DNA of 64,000 bases from Bacteroides mediterraneensis (lineage in GTDB: Bacteria > Bacteroidota > Bacteroidia > Bacteroidales > Bacteroidaceae), in contig NZ_LT635783.1 in NCBI RefSeq assembly GCF_900128455.1, positions 3,276,546 to 3,340,545 of the forward strand. Direction: 5' to 3'. Under the pieces are notes generated by a model, which was not told the origin of the DNA, made no database searches, and was given only the letters and a program-made list of their open reading frames with translations. Below are positions 1-8,363 of this stretch, piece after piece. Made by a program: the position numbers and the translations under genes. Position 1 is the first letter of the stretch, and each line of letters begins with the position of its first letter.

Positions 1-588
1 CAAATAACGGTGAATTTTGGGCGAATAATAACGTTTTAACATGCTAAAAAAAGCGTTCAGCTCTTCCTTTGTATGAGCCACCTCAATAACAGCCCCATTC
101 TTCAGTCCGTGACTGATTTGCTTTTTACGGGAAGTACTCATCCATTTGTCCAAGGAATCATGGTGAAGAGAATTACGAACCCGTAGCCAGCGGACAGGGA
201 AATAACCGTTCCGACGAAAATAGCGATAGCCAAACAGAGGCTCTTCCAAATTACGAAACTCCAACACAAAAGCCCGATCAGCAAATTGAAGGGTAAAATA
301 CGAGAGCAATTCCCGAAAAATCTCTTCCCTTCGGTAAGAGGAAGGAAAATATTCACCCACTCCATACGCATATCCTTTCTCCACAAAACGACTCAGGCGC
401 GTACTCTTACGCAAAATACACAGTAACTTACCCACAGGGGTCACTCCTTCGTAAGCGACCAGTAAACGTGGACAGTATCCTTTCGTCTGTTCCAATACAT
501 GAAACAGTTCGGTAGAATGAAAGATGTTGGAACCCGGCAGTTCGGGTACATCCTTAGCGTGGTAATATGTAGCTAAACGGATGCTCAT
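1..588 (-). CDS. FemAB/GNAT-like acyltransferase, 3' end outside window
   Basis: An open frame of 196 codons runs leftward from an ATG at 588 to the window edge with no stop, so the C-terminus is missing. The N-terminal half has a GNAT-like look (LLVAYEGVTPVGKLLC, then FRNLEEPLFGYRYFRRNGYFPVRW). The second half (STSRKKQISHGLKNGAVIE, then AFFSMLKRYYSPKIHRYL) resembles the FemAB/peptidoglycan-bridge fold seen in Bacteroidales proteins of unknown substrate. A consensus -7 box lies only six bases before the ATG. It is divergent from the nitroreductase gene. The family assignment rests on pattern only; transfer of an amino acid or acetyl group is inference. Confidence 0.6.
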   Translation of the reverse strand, partial: MSIRLATYYHAKDVPELPGSNIFHSTELFHVLEQTKGYCPRLLVAYEGVTPVGKLLCILRKSTRLSRFVEKGYAYGVGEYFPSSYRREEIFRELLSYFTLQFADRAFVLEFRNLEEPLFGYRYFRRNGYFPVRWLRVRNSLHHDSLDKWMSTSRKKQISHGLKNGAVIEVAHTKEELNAFFSMLKRYYSPKIHRYL

Positions 589-594
589 GTCACG

Positions 595-602
595 CAAATT
601 TA
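595..602 (-). promoter_or_regulatory. -7 box for the FemAB-like gene
   Basis: The minus strand reads TAAATTTG, a match to the Bacteroidota -7 consensus TAnnTTTG. Only six bases separate it from the ATG at 588, so any transcript would start at or next to the start codon. Confidence 0.4.
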
Positions 603-635
603 CATTTTTTTATTGAGGATTTAACAGGGAAGCCT

Positions 636-643
636 TATATTTG
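636..643 (+). promoter_or_regulatory. -7 box for the nitroreductase operon
   Basis: TATATTTG matches TAnnTTTG exactly and lies 20 bases before the ATG at 664. It heads the five-gene rightward run ending with maf. Confidence 0.55.
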
Positions 644-663
644 TCCACGTAAACTTATTTTTT

Positions 664-1200
664 ATGGAAAACTTCAGTGATTTAATTAGAAACAGGCGAA
701 GTATGCGTAAATTCACAGGTGAGGAACTTACCCAAGACCAAGTGCTCACCTTACTGAAAGCAGCCTTGATGTCTCCCTCATCCAAACGCTCCAACTGCTG
801 GCAGTTTATTGTCATCGACGACAAAGACACATTGGAAAAGCTTTCTTTCTGCAAGGAATCGGGAGCTGCCTTTGTAAAAGATGCAGCGGTAGCCATTGTG
901 GTTACAGCCGACCCTCTTGCCAGTGATGTGTGGATTGAAGATGCTTCCATCGCCTCTATCATGATACAATTGCAAGCCGAAGATCTGGGATTGGGAAGTT
1001 GCTGGGTCCAAATCAGGGAACGTTTCACAGCCAACGGTCTGTCTGCCAACGAATATGTCCACGAATTGCTGGATCTTCCCTTACAATTACAAGTACTGTC
1101 TATCATCGCCATAGGACACAAAGGAATGGAGCGAAAGCCTTTCGACGAGTCACACCTGCAATGGGAAAAGGTACACATTAATAAATATGGAGGAAAATAA
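664..1200 (+). CDS. Nitroreductase family protein
   Basis: A 178-residue flavoprotein of the nitroreductase family, expected to bind FMN and reduce nitro or quinone-like substrates with NAD(P)H. The N-terminus has the typical FSDLIRNRRSMRKFT motif, where the paired arginines contact FMN phosphate. SPSSKRSNCWQFIVI follows, then a late LGLGSCWVQIRE glycine-rich segment. Length fits the small single-domain branch. The stop overlaps the next start by one base (TAATG), so translation is probably coupled. The substrate cannot be told from sequence. Confidence 0.88.
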   Translation: MENFSDLIRNRRSMRKFTGEELTQDQVLTLLKAALMSPSSKRSNCWQFIVIDDKDTLEKLSFCKESGAAFVKDAAVAIVVTADPLASDVWIEDASIASIMIQLQAEDLGLGSCWVQIRERFTANGLSANEYVHELLDLPLQLQVLSIIAIGHKGMERKPFDESHLQWEKVHINKYGGK

Positions 1201-1535
1201 TGGCTACAGCAATAGGTAAACACAAGGATACGTACCGGGCTACCGCCGTTTTCCTCGTACTGACGGGACTGCTCTATCTGATTGACAAATGGGTGGGATT
1301 CGGGAATCTGGGACTACCATGGGTAATGCAGAAAGATACCATGCTACTCTATGCAGCCGTAATTTACCTATGGTTTAAAAGTGACAAGTCGGTTGGCCTC
1401 ATTCTATTGGGTATCTGGCTGATACAAAACATCGGGCTGGTGATTTCCCTGCTGGGACAAATATCGACATTTCTGTTACCTGCAGTCCTGCTGGCCATTG
1501 GAGTTTTATTGTATTTCTTATCTTCACGCGGATGA
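1200..1535 (+). CDS. Small multi-pass membrane protein
   Basis: 111 residues with three or four hydrophobic segments (about 16-33, 48-60, 66-84 and 88-108) and charged connecting loops. No catalytic motif is visible. It overlaps its upstream neighbour by one base and the DUF2520 gene by four bases (ATGA), so it is translated within the same operon. Genes like this occur in the same place in other Bacteroidales as I recall, but I know of no function. Confidence 0.75.
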   Translation: MATAIGKHKDTYRATAVFLVLTGLLYLIDKWVGFGNLGLPWVMQKDTMLLYAAVIYLWFKSDKSVGLILLGIWLIQNIGLVISLLGQISTFLLPAVLLAIGVLLYFLSSRG

Positions 1536-2335
1536 TGAACACGAATAACAAATCGATTGTATGCATCGGGGCTGGCAACGTGGCCACTCATCTTTCAAAA
1601 GCCTTGCAACAAAAGGGCTTCCAGTTACAGCAGGTGTACAGCCGAACCGAAGAGTCTGCCCGTACGTTAGCAGACATACTGGGATGCGAATGGACTACCC
1701 AACTGACACAAATCCACGCAAAAGCTGACATATACATTGTTTCGGTAAAAGATGCCGTACTGGAAACGGTTATTTCACAATTGACTCACTGCAATCCCAA
1801 TGCGCTCTACCTGCATACGGCAGGAAGCATGCCCATGGAGGTGTGGAAAGGAAAACAAAAGAACTATGGCGTAGCATACCCCATGCAAACTTTCAGCAGG
1901 CAGCGGGAAGTACGGATAGAAGAAATTCCGTTCTTCATTGAAGCCAATACGGCAGAAAACCTTTTACAGCTCCGAAAGATTGCCGAAGTCTTGAGTCCCA
2001 AGGTATATGAAGTCACTTCTGCACAACGGAAATACCTGCACATCGCAGCCGTATTTGCCTGCAACTTCAGCAACCACATGTATGCCATCTGCGAGCATTT
2101 GCTCACGGCACATCAGCTGCCTTTTGAAACCATGCTGCCCCTGATTGACGAAACTGCCCGGAAAGTACACGAACTGCCGCCCGTCGAAGCGCAGACAGGC
2201 CCTGCCCGAAGGTATGACGAGAATGTCATCCACCGGCATCTGAACATGCTGAAAGAAGAAGAACCACAACTGGCCGAAATCTACCGGATACTGAGCCTGC
2301 ATATCCACCAATATGAAACTGAACATCAGAAATAA
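1532..2335 (+). CDS. Rossmann-fold DUF2520 oxidoreductase-like protein
   Basis: 267 residues. The N-terminus is a nucleotide-binding Rossmann fold ([18 protein letters not shown], a GxGxxA motif near residues 13-18). The C-terminal half is the all-helical DUF2520 dimerisation domain with [12 protein letters not shown] and [19 protein letters not shown]. The family resembles F420- or NADP-dependent reductases and ketopantoate reductase-like proteins, but its reaction is not established. It overlaps the upstream membrane protein by four bases and is ten bases from kdsC. Confidence 0.82.
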   Translation: MMNTNNKSIVCIGAGNVATHLSKALQQKGFQLQQVYSRTEESARTLADILGCEWTTQLTQIHAKADIYIVSVKDAVLETVISQLTHCNPNALYLHTAGSMPMEVWKGKQKNYGVAYPMQTFSRQREVRIEEIPFFIEANTAENLLQLRKIAEVLSPKVYEVTSAQRKYLHIAAVFACNFSNHMYAICEHLLTAHQLPFETMLPLIDETARKVHELPPVEAQTGPARRYDENVIHRHLNMLKEEEPQLAEIYRILSLHIHQYETEHQK

Positions 2336-2345
2336 AAATCCAAAT

Positions 2346-2864
2346 ATGATTAATTACGATTTGACGAAAATAAAAGCTCTGTTCTTCGACGTGGACGGAG
2401 TATTGAGTGCGGAAACCATTTTCCTGCACCCGGATGGAGAGCCGATGCGCTCTGTCGATATCAAAGACGGATATGCTCTTCAGTTAGCCGTGAAATGTGG
2501 CCTTCATGTAGCCATTATCACAGGAGGAAAAACAGAAGCCGTACGCAAACGCTACGAGGGATTGGGTATCAAGGATGTCTGCCTGGGAGCCGCCATCAAG
2601 ACCCGTGAATATCAGGAATTGCTGACTAAATACAACCTACAACCGGAAGAAGTACTTTACATGGGAGACGATATTCCGGACTATGAAGTGATGCAACTGG
2701 TAGGATTGCCCTGCTGTCCGGCGGATGCAGCTCCGGAAATCAAAGCCATCAGCAAATACATTTCTCATTGCAAAGGTGGATATGGTTGCGGAAGAGATGT
2801 GATTGAACAGGTACTGAAAGCACAAGGAAAATGGATGGCCGGACAGGCCGCTTTTGGCTGGTAA
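2346..2864 (+). CDS. kdsC: KdsC-type HAD phosphatase (KDO 8-phosphate phosphatase)
   Basis: 172 residues from the ATG at 2346. An in-frame ATG at 2313 would overlap the previous gene and add an unrelated lysine- and asparagine-rich leader. HAD motif I is FFDVDGVLS, with the nucleophile and acid/base aspartates at 15 and 17. Motif II is the threonine of IITGGK. Motif IV is [11 protein letters not shown]. The C-terminal GGYGCGRD is typical of KdsC, which removes phosphate from KDO-8-phosphate during lipid A-core synthesis. The cap domain is absent, as in tetrameric KdsC. Confidence 0.87.
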   Translation: MINYDLTKIKALFFDVDGVLSAETIFLHPDGEPMRSVDIKDGYALQLAVKCGLHVAIITGGKTEAVRKRYEGLGIKDVCLGAAIKTREYQELLTKYNLQPEEVLYMGDDIPDYEVMQLVGLPCCPADAAPEIKAISKYISHCKGGYGCGRDVIEQVLKAQGKWMAGQAAFGW

Positions 2865-2886
2865 ACCATTGAAGATTTATAAAGAC

Positions 2887-3474
2887 ATGAAACCACTGGA
2901 GAATATTCAACATTATAAAATTGTATTGGCTTCCAATTCCCCGCGTCGCCAGGAATTGTTGAGCGGACTGAACCTAGGCTACACAATAAGAGTGTTACCG
3001 GGAATTGACGAAAGTTATCCGGATTACCTGAAAGGAGAAGAGATACCGATGTACATCTCACGTAAAAAAGCAGATGCCTATCGTAATACCATGGGAGAAG
3101 ATGAACTGATTATCACGGCAGATACGGTAGTATACATCCACGGAAAAGTGTTAGGGAAACCCAAGTCGTTGGAAGAAGCCAAAGAGATGCTGCGGGAGCT
3201 TTCTGGTGATACCCACCAAGTGATTACCGGTGTTTGCCTGACCACCCGAGAAATACAACGCACGTTCTCGGCAATGACACAGGTAACCTTCGACACGCTG
3301 ACCGAAGACGAAATAGAATTTTATGTAAAAACATATCAACCCTTGGATAAAGCCGGAGCCTACGGAGTGCAGGAATGGATTGGCTTCGTAGGTGTATCGA
3401 AATTGGAAGGTTCGTATTTCAATGTCATGGGACTCCCGGTGCAACGCCTGTACCAAGAGCTCAAGAAACTTTAA
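2887..3474 (+). CDS. maf: Maf family nucleotide pyrophosphatase
   Basis: 195 residues from the ATG at 2887; a TTG at 2854 overlaps kdsC and is less likely. Family motifs are present in order: VLASNSPRRQELLSGL near the N-terminus (phosphate-binding), the KADAY motif, ITADTVVYIHGKVLGKP (catalytic aspartate), and DKAGAYGVQEW. Maf proteins hydrolyse dTTP, UTP or modified nucleotides and were first described as septum inhibitors. It is last in the rightward operon. Its stop overlaps that of the convergent glycosyltransferase by three bases. Confidence 0.9.
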   Translation: MKPLENIQHYKIVLASNSPRRQELLSGLNLGYTIRVLPGIDESYPDYLKGEEIPMYISRKKADAYRNTMGEDELIITADTVVYIHGKVLGKPKSLEEAKEMLRELSGDTHQVITGVCLTTREIQRTFSAMTQVTFDTLTEDEIEFYVKTYQPLDKAGAYGVQEWIGFVGVSKLEGSYFNVMGLPVQRLYQELKKL

Positions 3475-4502
3475 TGCAAAACTCTAGAAAGGGCTGAATA
3501 GGTGTTTCGGCCCTTTATTTTTGCCTGCCAAATCAAACTGAAACCCCACCGCTCAGGAATTGTTTTCAATACGGTATTCGCCAAGTTGTGCCGACGGTCG
3601 GCTGCGAACTGTGGGCGGAGACGGTGAAATTCCTTCCGTGCCTCACACACGGCTTTCACATTGGCCCAATCACCTTTCAACAGCCAGACAAGGGCAGCAC
3701 AATAATCCAGAATAGTACGCACACGCATCACCGGAGCAAGCTCTTCTTCCGGCAAATTCTTATAGAGCATCAGCAGATTATTGCGGAAATTCAAAAAGGT
3801 TTTCCGTGGATTTTCTTTCTTCAACGTAGCTCCTCCCACGTGATACACCTTACTTGAAGGGACACAGACCAATTGAAATCCTCGGCTGCGCAAACGCCAG
3901 CACAAATCGATTTCTTCCATGTGAGCAAAAAAGCGGGCATCCAGTCCCCCGATTTTCCGATAGACCTCCAGGCGAATCAGCAAAGCAGCTCCTGTAGCCC
4001 AGAATACCGGGATAATCTCCTCATATTGACCTTTATCCTCTTCCACCGTATCCATCACACGTCCACGACAAAACGGATAACCATAACGGTCCATAAAACC
4101 TCCACTGGCACCTGCATATTCAAACATGTTTCGATGACGATAAGAAAGAATTTTAGGCTGGCAGGCAACTGTATCGGGATGGACATCCATATAAGCCACC
4201 ATATCCCGAAGCCAACCTTCGGTCACCTCTACATCACTATTCAACAATACCACATATTCAGCCTCGACCTGTTGTAAAGCTCGGTTATATCCCTCGGCAA
4301 AACCGTAGTTTCTGTCCAGACGTATTAATTGTACAGAAGGAAATTCTTTTTCTACCACCGCACACGAATCATCGGTAGACGCATTGTCTGCGACATATAC
4401 CACTGTCCCTTCTTCACAAGAACCGGAAACCACCGAAGGAAGGAACTGACGAAGCATTGCCTCGCCGTTCCAATTCAAGATGACCACTGCTGTCTTTATC
4501 AT
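3471..4502 (-). CDS. Family 2 glycosyltransferase (rhamnosyltransferase-like)
   Basis: 343 residues. The GT-A start is VVILNWNGEAMLRQFLPSV, followed by VADNASTDDS, then LLNSDVEVTEGWL with the DxD-like metal site, and FAHMEEIDLCWRLRSRG, the ED motif of dTDP-rhamnosyl- or GlcNAc-type GT2 enzymes. The C-terminal part has short hydrophobic helices (LDYCAALVWLLKG). The protein is probably cytoplasmic or membrane-associated and adds a sugar to a surface glycan; donor and acceptor are unknown. The start overlaps the mtaB stop by four bases, so the two are probably cotranslated. Confidence 0.86.
   Translation of the reverse strand: MIKTAVVILNWNGEAMLRQFLPSVVSGSCEEGTVVYVADNASTDDSCAVVEKEFPSVQLIRLDRNYGFAEGYNRALQQVEAEYVVLLNSDVEVTEGWLRDMVAYMDVHPDTVACQPKILSYRHRNMFEYAGASGGFMDRYGYPFCRGRVMDTVEEDKGQYEEIIPVFWATGAALLIRLEVYRKIGGLDARFFAHMEEIDLCWRLRSRGFQLVCVPSSKVYHVGGATLKKENPRKTFLNFRNNLLMLYKNLPEEELAPVMRVRTILDYCAALVWLLKGDWANVKAVCEARKEFHRLRPQFAADRRHNLANTVLKTIPERWGFSLIWQAKIKGRNTYSALSRVLH
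3488..3516 (+). terminator. Terminator for the maf operon, inside the glycosyltransferase 3' end
   Basis: AAAGGGC (3488-3494) pairs with GCCCTTT (3510-3516), followed by ATTTTTG. It begins 14 bases after the maf stop but lies within the last codons of the convergent glycosyltransferase gene. Confidence 0.5.
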
Positions 4503-5815
4503 AAAATTGTACCTTTAAGCGACGTTTCGTCTTCGTTGAAATCTCCCAGACGGACTTTCACCAGATGATTGTCCAGTTTCTCATCATGAGCCAACTCCAC
4601 CCGGATATAGTTCTTCGTAAAACCGTGCATAGGGGCACCTGACTTGGATTTTTCCATCAGTACTTCCGCTTCCAGCCCTATATGACTGGCATAGAAGGCC
4701 TTCGTCTTCTCATCCGATAATTCAAGCAGCCGCTGACTTCTGGCGTGTTTTTCAGGCGCAGGAACTACATAATCTATTTTTAAGGCCTGTGTCCCGGGAC
4801 GCTCAGAATAGCTGAACACGTGCAGCTGTGTTACATCCAAACTTTTAATAAACTCATACGCACGCTCAAAATATTCAGGGGTCTCTCCTCTCGTCCCCAC
4901 AATCACATCCACACCTATAAAAGCATCAGGCATCAAGGACTTTATCTTAGCCACTTTCTCCGCAAACAAGGCGGTATCATAACGGCGACGCATCAACTTC
5001 AACACTTCATCGCAGCCAGACTGCAAGGGAATATGGAAATGAGGCATGAAACGACGGGAACGGGCTACATACTCAATAATATCATCCGTCAACAGATTTG
5101 GCTCAATGGAAGAGATACGGTAACGTTCAATGCCTTCCACCTCGTCCAGCGCCTTGACCAAATCAAAAAAGGTTTCTCCGGTAGTTTTCCCAAAATCTCC
5201 GATATTCACCCCGGTCAACACAATTTCTTTTCCACCTTCAGCTGCCGCCTGACGAGCTTGTGCCACCAAATCTTCAATCTTTCCATTTCGGCTTCGCCCA
5301 CGGGCAAAAGGAATAGTACAATAAGAACAGAAATAATCGCAACCGTCTTGCACTTTCAAGAAATAACGGGTACGGTCACCGCGTGAACAAGAAGGCGAAA
5401 AAGTGCGGATATCTTTCGTAGCCGTCACTACCGCCTCACCATGAGCATGCTTTTCCAAATTACCCAAATATTTCATAAGTTCACCTTTCTGCTCTGCCCC
5501 TAAGACCAAGTCTACTCCTTCTATATCAGCCACCTGTCCTGGTTTTAACTGTGCATAACATCCAGTCACCACAATAAAGGCCCCCGGATGCTGGCGGGAA
5601 AGACGATGAATCGCCTGACGGCATTTCTTGTCGGCCATCTCCGTCACCGAACAGGTATTAATCACACAAATGTCTGCCTTCTCACCTTTCCGAGCCGTAC
5701 GAACTCCCGCCTCTTTTAAAGTCTTACCAATAGAAGAAGTCTCTGCAAAGTTTAACTTGCAGCCCAGCGTATAATAAACAGCTACTTTATCCTGAAAAAT
5801 AGTTGTATCAATCAT
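4499..5815 (-). CDS. mtaB: MtaB, tRNA t6A37 methylthiotransferase
   Basis: 438 residues of radical-SAM methylthiotransferase. The N-terminal MTTase domain supplies three cysteines for a second 4Fe-4S cluster (TLGCKLN, INTCSVT, VTGCYAQ). The radical SAM motif is CDYFCSYC near residue 160, followed by PFARGRSRNG. Then come GVNIGDFG, SSIEPNLL and PLQSGCDEVLKLMRR, and a C-terminal TRAM-like segment. The enzyme adds a methylthio group to N6-threonylcarbamoyladenosine 37 of tRNA. GCKLN and the overall length point to MtaB rather than MiaB or RimO. It heads a two-gene operon. Confidence 0.92.
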   Translation of the reverse strand: MIDTTIFQDKVAVYYTLGCKLNFAETSSIGKTLKEAGVRTARKGEKADICVINTCSVTEMADKKCRQAIHRLSRQHPGAFIVVTGCYAQLKPGQVADIEGVDLVLGAEQKGELMKYLGNLEKHAHGEAVVTATKDIRTFSPSCSRGDRTRYFLKVQDGCDYFCSYCTIPFARGRSRNGKIEDLVAQARQAAAEGGKEIVLTGVNIGDFGKTTGETFFDLVKALDEVEGIERYRISSIEPNLLTDDIIEYVARSRRFMPHFHIPLQSGCDEVLKLMRRRYDTALFAEKVAKIKSLMPDAFIGVDVIVGTRGETPEYFERAYEFIKSLDVTQLHVFSYSERPGTQALKIDYVVPAPEKHARSQRLLELSDEKTKAFYASHIGLEAEVLMEKSKSGAPMHGFTKNYIRVELAHDEKLDNHLVKVRLGDFNEDETSLKGTIL

Positions 5816-5840
5816 ATCTCTTTATCATTTTAGAAGTCTG

Positions 5841-5848
5841 CAAAGGTA
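5841..5848 (-). promoter_or_regulatory. -7 box for mtaB
   Basis: The minus strand reads TACCTTTG, a full match to TAnnTTTG, 25 bases before the ATG at 5815. No clear -33 TTTG is seen. Confidence 0.5.
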
Positions 5849-6060
5849 CACATAATTCACGACTCATGAAACGAGTTCGCATAGATTGAAGTCTCCATTA
5901 GGAGTTTTTGAGGGCTTTTCATTCTTCTTCTAAAAAAATATCAAATTAAAAAACAAAAAAATATGTTTTGCAACACGTTATAATTCAAGCAGATAAGTTT
6001 TAAAACATATTTTTTTGAAAAAAAATCGCTCAAAAGTGAACAACGTATTAGAAAAGTCTA

Positions 6061-6068
6061 TATCTTTG
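6061..6068 (+). promoter_or_regulatory. -7 box for the small lipoprotein gene
   Basis: TATCTTTG matches the consensus exactly and lies 51 bases upstream of the ATG at 6120, leaving an A-rich leader. Confidence 0.55.
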
Positions 6069-6119
6069 CAACGTTTTAAGAAAACAACATAAGTATTACA
6101 GATTTAAAAAGCAAAGAAA

Positions 6120-6320
6120 ATGAAAAAATTAGTATTTTTGTTCGTAGCATTTGCTGCAGTTTCTTTCGCTTCTTGCGGAAACAAAGCAGCTAACAGTGAA
6201 GCAGCATCTGATTCAGATTCAGTAGCAGTAGTTGAAGAAGCAGCTCCGGTTGTTGATTCAGCAGCAGTAGTTTGCGACTCAGCTGCAGTATCTGCTGACT
6301 CTGCAGTAGTAGCTGAATAA
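6120..6320 (+). CDS. Small low-complexity lipoprotein
   Basis: 66 residues. A lipoprotein signal peptide (MKKLVFLFVAFAAVSFASC) puts the lipidated cysteine at position 19. The mature chain is almost entirely Ala, Val, Ser, Asp and Glu, with three degenerate repeats of the type VVxDSAAV. It is strongly acidic with no predicted fold. A consensus promoter lies before it and a strong terminator after it, so it is a free-standing gene. Its role is unknown; an abundant outer-membrane or periplasmic lipoprotein is a guess. Confidence 0.8.
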   Translation: MKKLVFLFVAFAAVSFASCGNKAANSEAASDSDSVAVVEEAAPVVDSAAVVCDSAAVSADSAVVAE

Positions 6321-6343
6321 TCTCGAACACTAGAGAGAATTGA

Positions 6344-6376
6344 AAGTCTGTAAGCTCAGCCTACAGACTTTTTTTT
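6344..6376 (+). terminator. Terminator of the small lipoprotein gene
   Basis: AAGTCTGTA (6344-6352) pairs perfectly with TACAGACTT (6362-6370), with a nine-base loop and a run of eight T at 6369-6376. Confidence 0.85.
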
Positions 6377-6565
6377 ATGCCTTTTTTGCTGTAATATACG
6401 ATTTCCACACACTTCTATTTCTTCCCAACCTTTTTCATCTAGAGGCAATCCATTACAACACCCTCTCTCCTATCCCTCCCTACTCACCCTCATCCCGAAC
6501 AACCACTAACAAAATCTACAACCACCCAGCCCTATTACCGCCTCCTTACTCATCAGACAAAAATT

Positions 6566-6598
6566 AAAAACCCCGAACAGACAAACGTCCATTCGGGG
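6566..6598 (-). terminator. Terminator of the rpsF-rpsR-rplI operon
   Basis: CCCCGAA (6571-6577) and TTCGGGG (6592-6598) form the stem. On the minus strand it is followed by five T (6570-6566). It lies 27 bases past the rplI stop. Confidence 0.8.
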
Positions 6599-6625
6599 GA
6601 TTTATCAAGTATTTACAGATACGAA

Positions 6626-7075
6626 TTAAGCTTCTTCTGCGACAACTTCGAAAGGAATTTCTACAGAAACTTCCTTGTGAAGTTTAACGATAGCTTTGTA
6701 GTGTCCAACTTCCTTTACATTGTCTTTTACAACGATAATCTTACGATCGATGTTGTGACCCAACTTAGCCAATTCATCAGCAATCTGAATGCTGCCTACT
6801 GAACCATAGATTGAACCAGTTGCACTAACCTTAGTAGCAATAGTCAATGAAACGCCCTTCAGTGTTTCTGCTACAGCTTCAGCATCTTTCTTAATCTTCT
6901 CCAATTTATGAGCACGCTGCTTCAATTCTTCAGCCAACATTTTCTTTGCAGCCGGAGAAGCAATCACTGCTTTACCAGTCGGAATAAGATAGTTACGACC
7001 ATAACCAGACTTAACGGTTACAATATCATTCTTGTAGCCCAAGTTAACTACGTCTTCTTTCAAAATCAGTTCCAT
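6626..7075 (-). CDS. rplI: 50S ribosomal protein L9
   Basis: 149 residues, the usual L9 length. The N-terminal domain has MELILKEDVVNLGYKNDIV and VKSGYGRNYLIPTGKA, the conserved 23S rRNA-binding loop. A long connecting helix (about 45-75, KKMLAEELKQRAHKLEKIK) leads to the C-terminal domain (KVSATGSIYGSVGSIQIADEL). Third gene of the rpsF-rpsR-rplI operon, 18 bases after rpsR. Confidence 0.96.
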   Translation of the reverse strand: MELILKEDVVNLGYKNDIVTVKSGYGRNYLIPTGKAVIASPAAKKMLAEELKQRAHKLEKIKKDAEAVAETLKGVSLTIATKVSATGSIYGSVGSIQIADELAKLGHNIDRKIIVVKDNVKEVGHYKAIVKLHKEVSVEIPFEVVAEEA

Positions 7076-7093
7076 ATTCTTATTCCTCCTTTA

Positions 7094-7363
7094 TTATTTC
7101 ATCATATCAGTTACGAAAGGCAGCAAAGCCAAGTGACGAGCTCTCTTAACAGCCTGCGCAATACGACGCTGGAACTTCAATGAAGTACCTGTAATACGGC
7201 GCGGAAGGATCTTTCCCTGTTCGTTCAAAAATTTCTTCAAGAATTCAGGATCTTTGTAGTCGATATACTTAATACCGCTCTTTTTGAAACGACAGTATTT
7301 TTTCTTCTTCACGTCTACTGAAGGCGGAGTTAAATATCTGATTTCTGATTGTTGCTGTGCCAT
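7094..7363 (-). CDS. rpsR: 30S ribosomal protein S18
   Basis: 89 residues. The family core [24 protein letters not shown] and the C-terminal [29 protein letters not shown] signature are complete. The cysteine of the zinc-binding form is reduced to the single C in KKYCRF. S18 pairs with S6 on the 30S platform, which fits its place two bases after rpsF. Confidence 0.96.
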   Translation of the reverse strand: MAQQQSEIRYLTPPSVDVKKKKYCRFKKSGIKYIDYKDPEFLKKFLNEQGKILPRRITGTSLKFQRRIAQAVKRARHLALLPFVTDMMK

Positions 7364-7365
7364 GA

Positions 7366-7713
7366 TTAGTTTTCCTCCTTTTTAGTTGATTTTACATTTC
7401 TTCTCTTAGCAGCGTATTCTGCAGCATACTTATCCATCTTGAAAGTCAAGAAACGGATTACACGTTCGTCACGACGGTAGTTTACTTCCAGCTTCTCGAT
7501 TACAGACGGTTCTGCTTTGAATTCAATCAGCTGATAGAATCCTGTAGATTTTTTCTGAATTGGGTAAGCCAATTTCTTCAATCCCCAGTTTTCTTCATTG
7601 ATGATCTCCGCACCTTCCTGAGTCAGGATAGCTTTGAACTTCTCTACCGCTTCCTTCATCTGAACATCAGACAAAACGGGAGTTAAAATGAAAACGGTTT
7701 CGTATTGATTCAT
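7366..7713 (-). CDS. rpsF: 30S ribosomal protein S6
   Basis: 115 residues. [16 protein letters not shown] opens the ferredoxin-like fold; [25 protein letters not shown] and [14 protein letters not shown] are conserved S6 segments. The tail is short and lysine-rich, and no glutamate extension is present. First gene of the operon, with a well-formed promoter 46 bases upstream. Confidence 0.96.
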   Translation of the reverse strand: MNQYETVFILTPVLSDVQMKEAVEKFKAILTQEGAEIINEENWGLKKLAYPIQKKSTGFYQLIEFKAEPSVIEKLEVNYRRDERVIRFLTFKMDKYAAEYAAKRRNVKSTKKEEN

Positions 7714-7759
7714 ACTATTCGTTGATTAAATTATTAATAATGATTTTTTATTTGCGCGG

Positions 7760-7791
7760 CAAAGGTACGACTTTTCAATCAAGAAACCAAA
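7760..7791 (-). promoter_or_regulatory. Promoter of rpsF-rpsR-rplI
   Basis: On the minus strand, TTTG at 7791-7788 (-33) and TACCTTTG at 7767-7760 (-7) are 20 bases apart. This is the standard Bacteroidota sigma-ABfr arrangement. Confidence 0.75.
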
Positions 7792-7884
7792 GTTTCTCAA
7801 TGATTTATACAATAAAGATTCTTAAAAAAAGATGAATTACCCAAGAAGAAGCCTTTTCCTTATTTTAATCTACATGAAATATCG

Positions 7885-7892
7885 TATATTTG
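7885..7892 (+). promoter_or_regulatory. -7 box for the MarR gene
   Basis: TATATTTG, an exact consensus match, 24 bases before the ATG at 7917. It makes the longer frame that opens at 7890 unlikely, because that start would lie inside the promoter. Confidence 0.55.
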
Positions 7893-7916
7893 CAAAGTTG
7901 CTTAAACAATAATTAC

Positions 7917-8363
7917 ATGATAGAACAGTTCAATTTTGACATTCAACTAATATTTGCCATCCTGAATGGGAAAGTATCTGCCGCCATCAACCGTAAGTTA
8001 ATCCGCAACTTCCGTTTGAACGACATGGAAATTACGCCTGAACAATGGACCGTACTACTCTACCTATGGGAAAAAGACGGAGTAACCCAACAAGAATTGT
8101 GCAACGCCACTTTCAAGGATAAGCCCAGTATGACCCGCCTAATTGACAACATGGAAAAGCAGCACTTAGTGATACGTGTACCGGACAAGAAAGACCGCCG
8201 TACCAATAAAATCCATCTGACCGAAAACGGCAAGAAATTGGAAGAGAAAGCACGGTTCATTGCCAACAAGACATTAAAAGAAGCCTTGCACGGACTTACC
8301 TTGGAAGAACTGAGAGTAAGCCAGGAAGTGCTTCGCAAAATATTCACCAACACCAAGGATTAG
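7917..8363 (+). CDS. MarR family transcriptional regulator
   Basis: 148 residues from the ATG at 7917. The central winged helix-turn-helix is clear: ITPEQWTVLLYLWEKDGVTQQELCNAT, then DKPSMTRLIDNMEKQHLVIRVPDKKDRRTNKIHLTENGK. The recognition helix is S-x-T-R-L-I-D, followed by the wing RxPDxxDRR. Flanking helices form the dimer interface. It probably represses a stress or efflux gene, but no obvious target adjoins it. The next gene downstream on the same strand is a small membrane protein 185 bases away. Confidence 0.9.
   Translation: MIEQFNFDIQLIFAILNGKVSAAINRKLIRNFRLNDMEITPEQWTVLLYLWEKDGVTQQELCNATFKDKPSMTRLIDNMEKQHLVIRVPDKKDRRTNKIHLTENGKKLEEKARFIANKTLKEALHGLTLEELRVSQEVLRKIFTNTKD

Larger units (their letters stand above)
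5816..6119. other. 304-bp divergent intergenic region
   Basis: Very A/T-rich DNA between mtaB and the small lipoprotein gene. It holds the two outward-facing -7 boxes listed separately and long A/T tracts at about 5930-6030. I see no open frame or RNA gene in it. Confidence 0.6.
6321..6625. other. 305-bp intergenic region with two terminators
   Basis: It holds the terminator of the small lipoprotein gene and the opposing terminator of the ribosomal operon. The C/A-rich stretch between (6400-6560) can be read as a 75-codon frame but its composition is not protein-like. Confidence 0.6.

Noticed and set aside
2313-2345. Longer start for kdsC.
   Set aside because: It overlaps the DUF2520 gene and adds a leader unlike the family; ATG at 2346 fits the KdsC N-terminus.
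6340-6567. 75-codon frame after the small lipoprotein gene.
   Set aside because: Starts inside a terminator stem, runs to just before another terminator, and has an implausible Pro/Ser/Thr-rich composition.
7890-7916. Longer start for the MarR gene.
   Set aside because: It falls inside the -7 box; ATG at 7917 is the better start.
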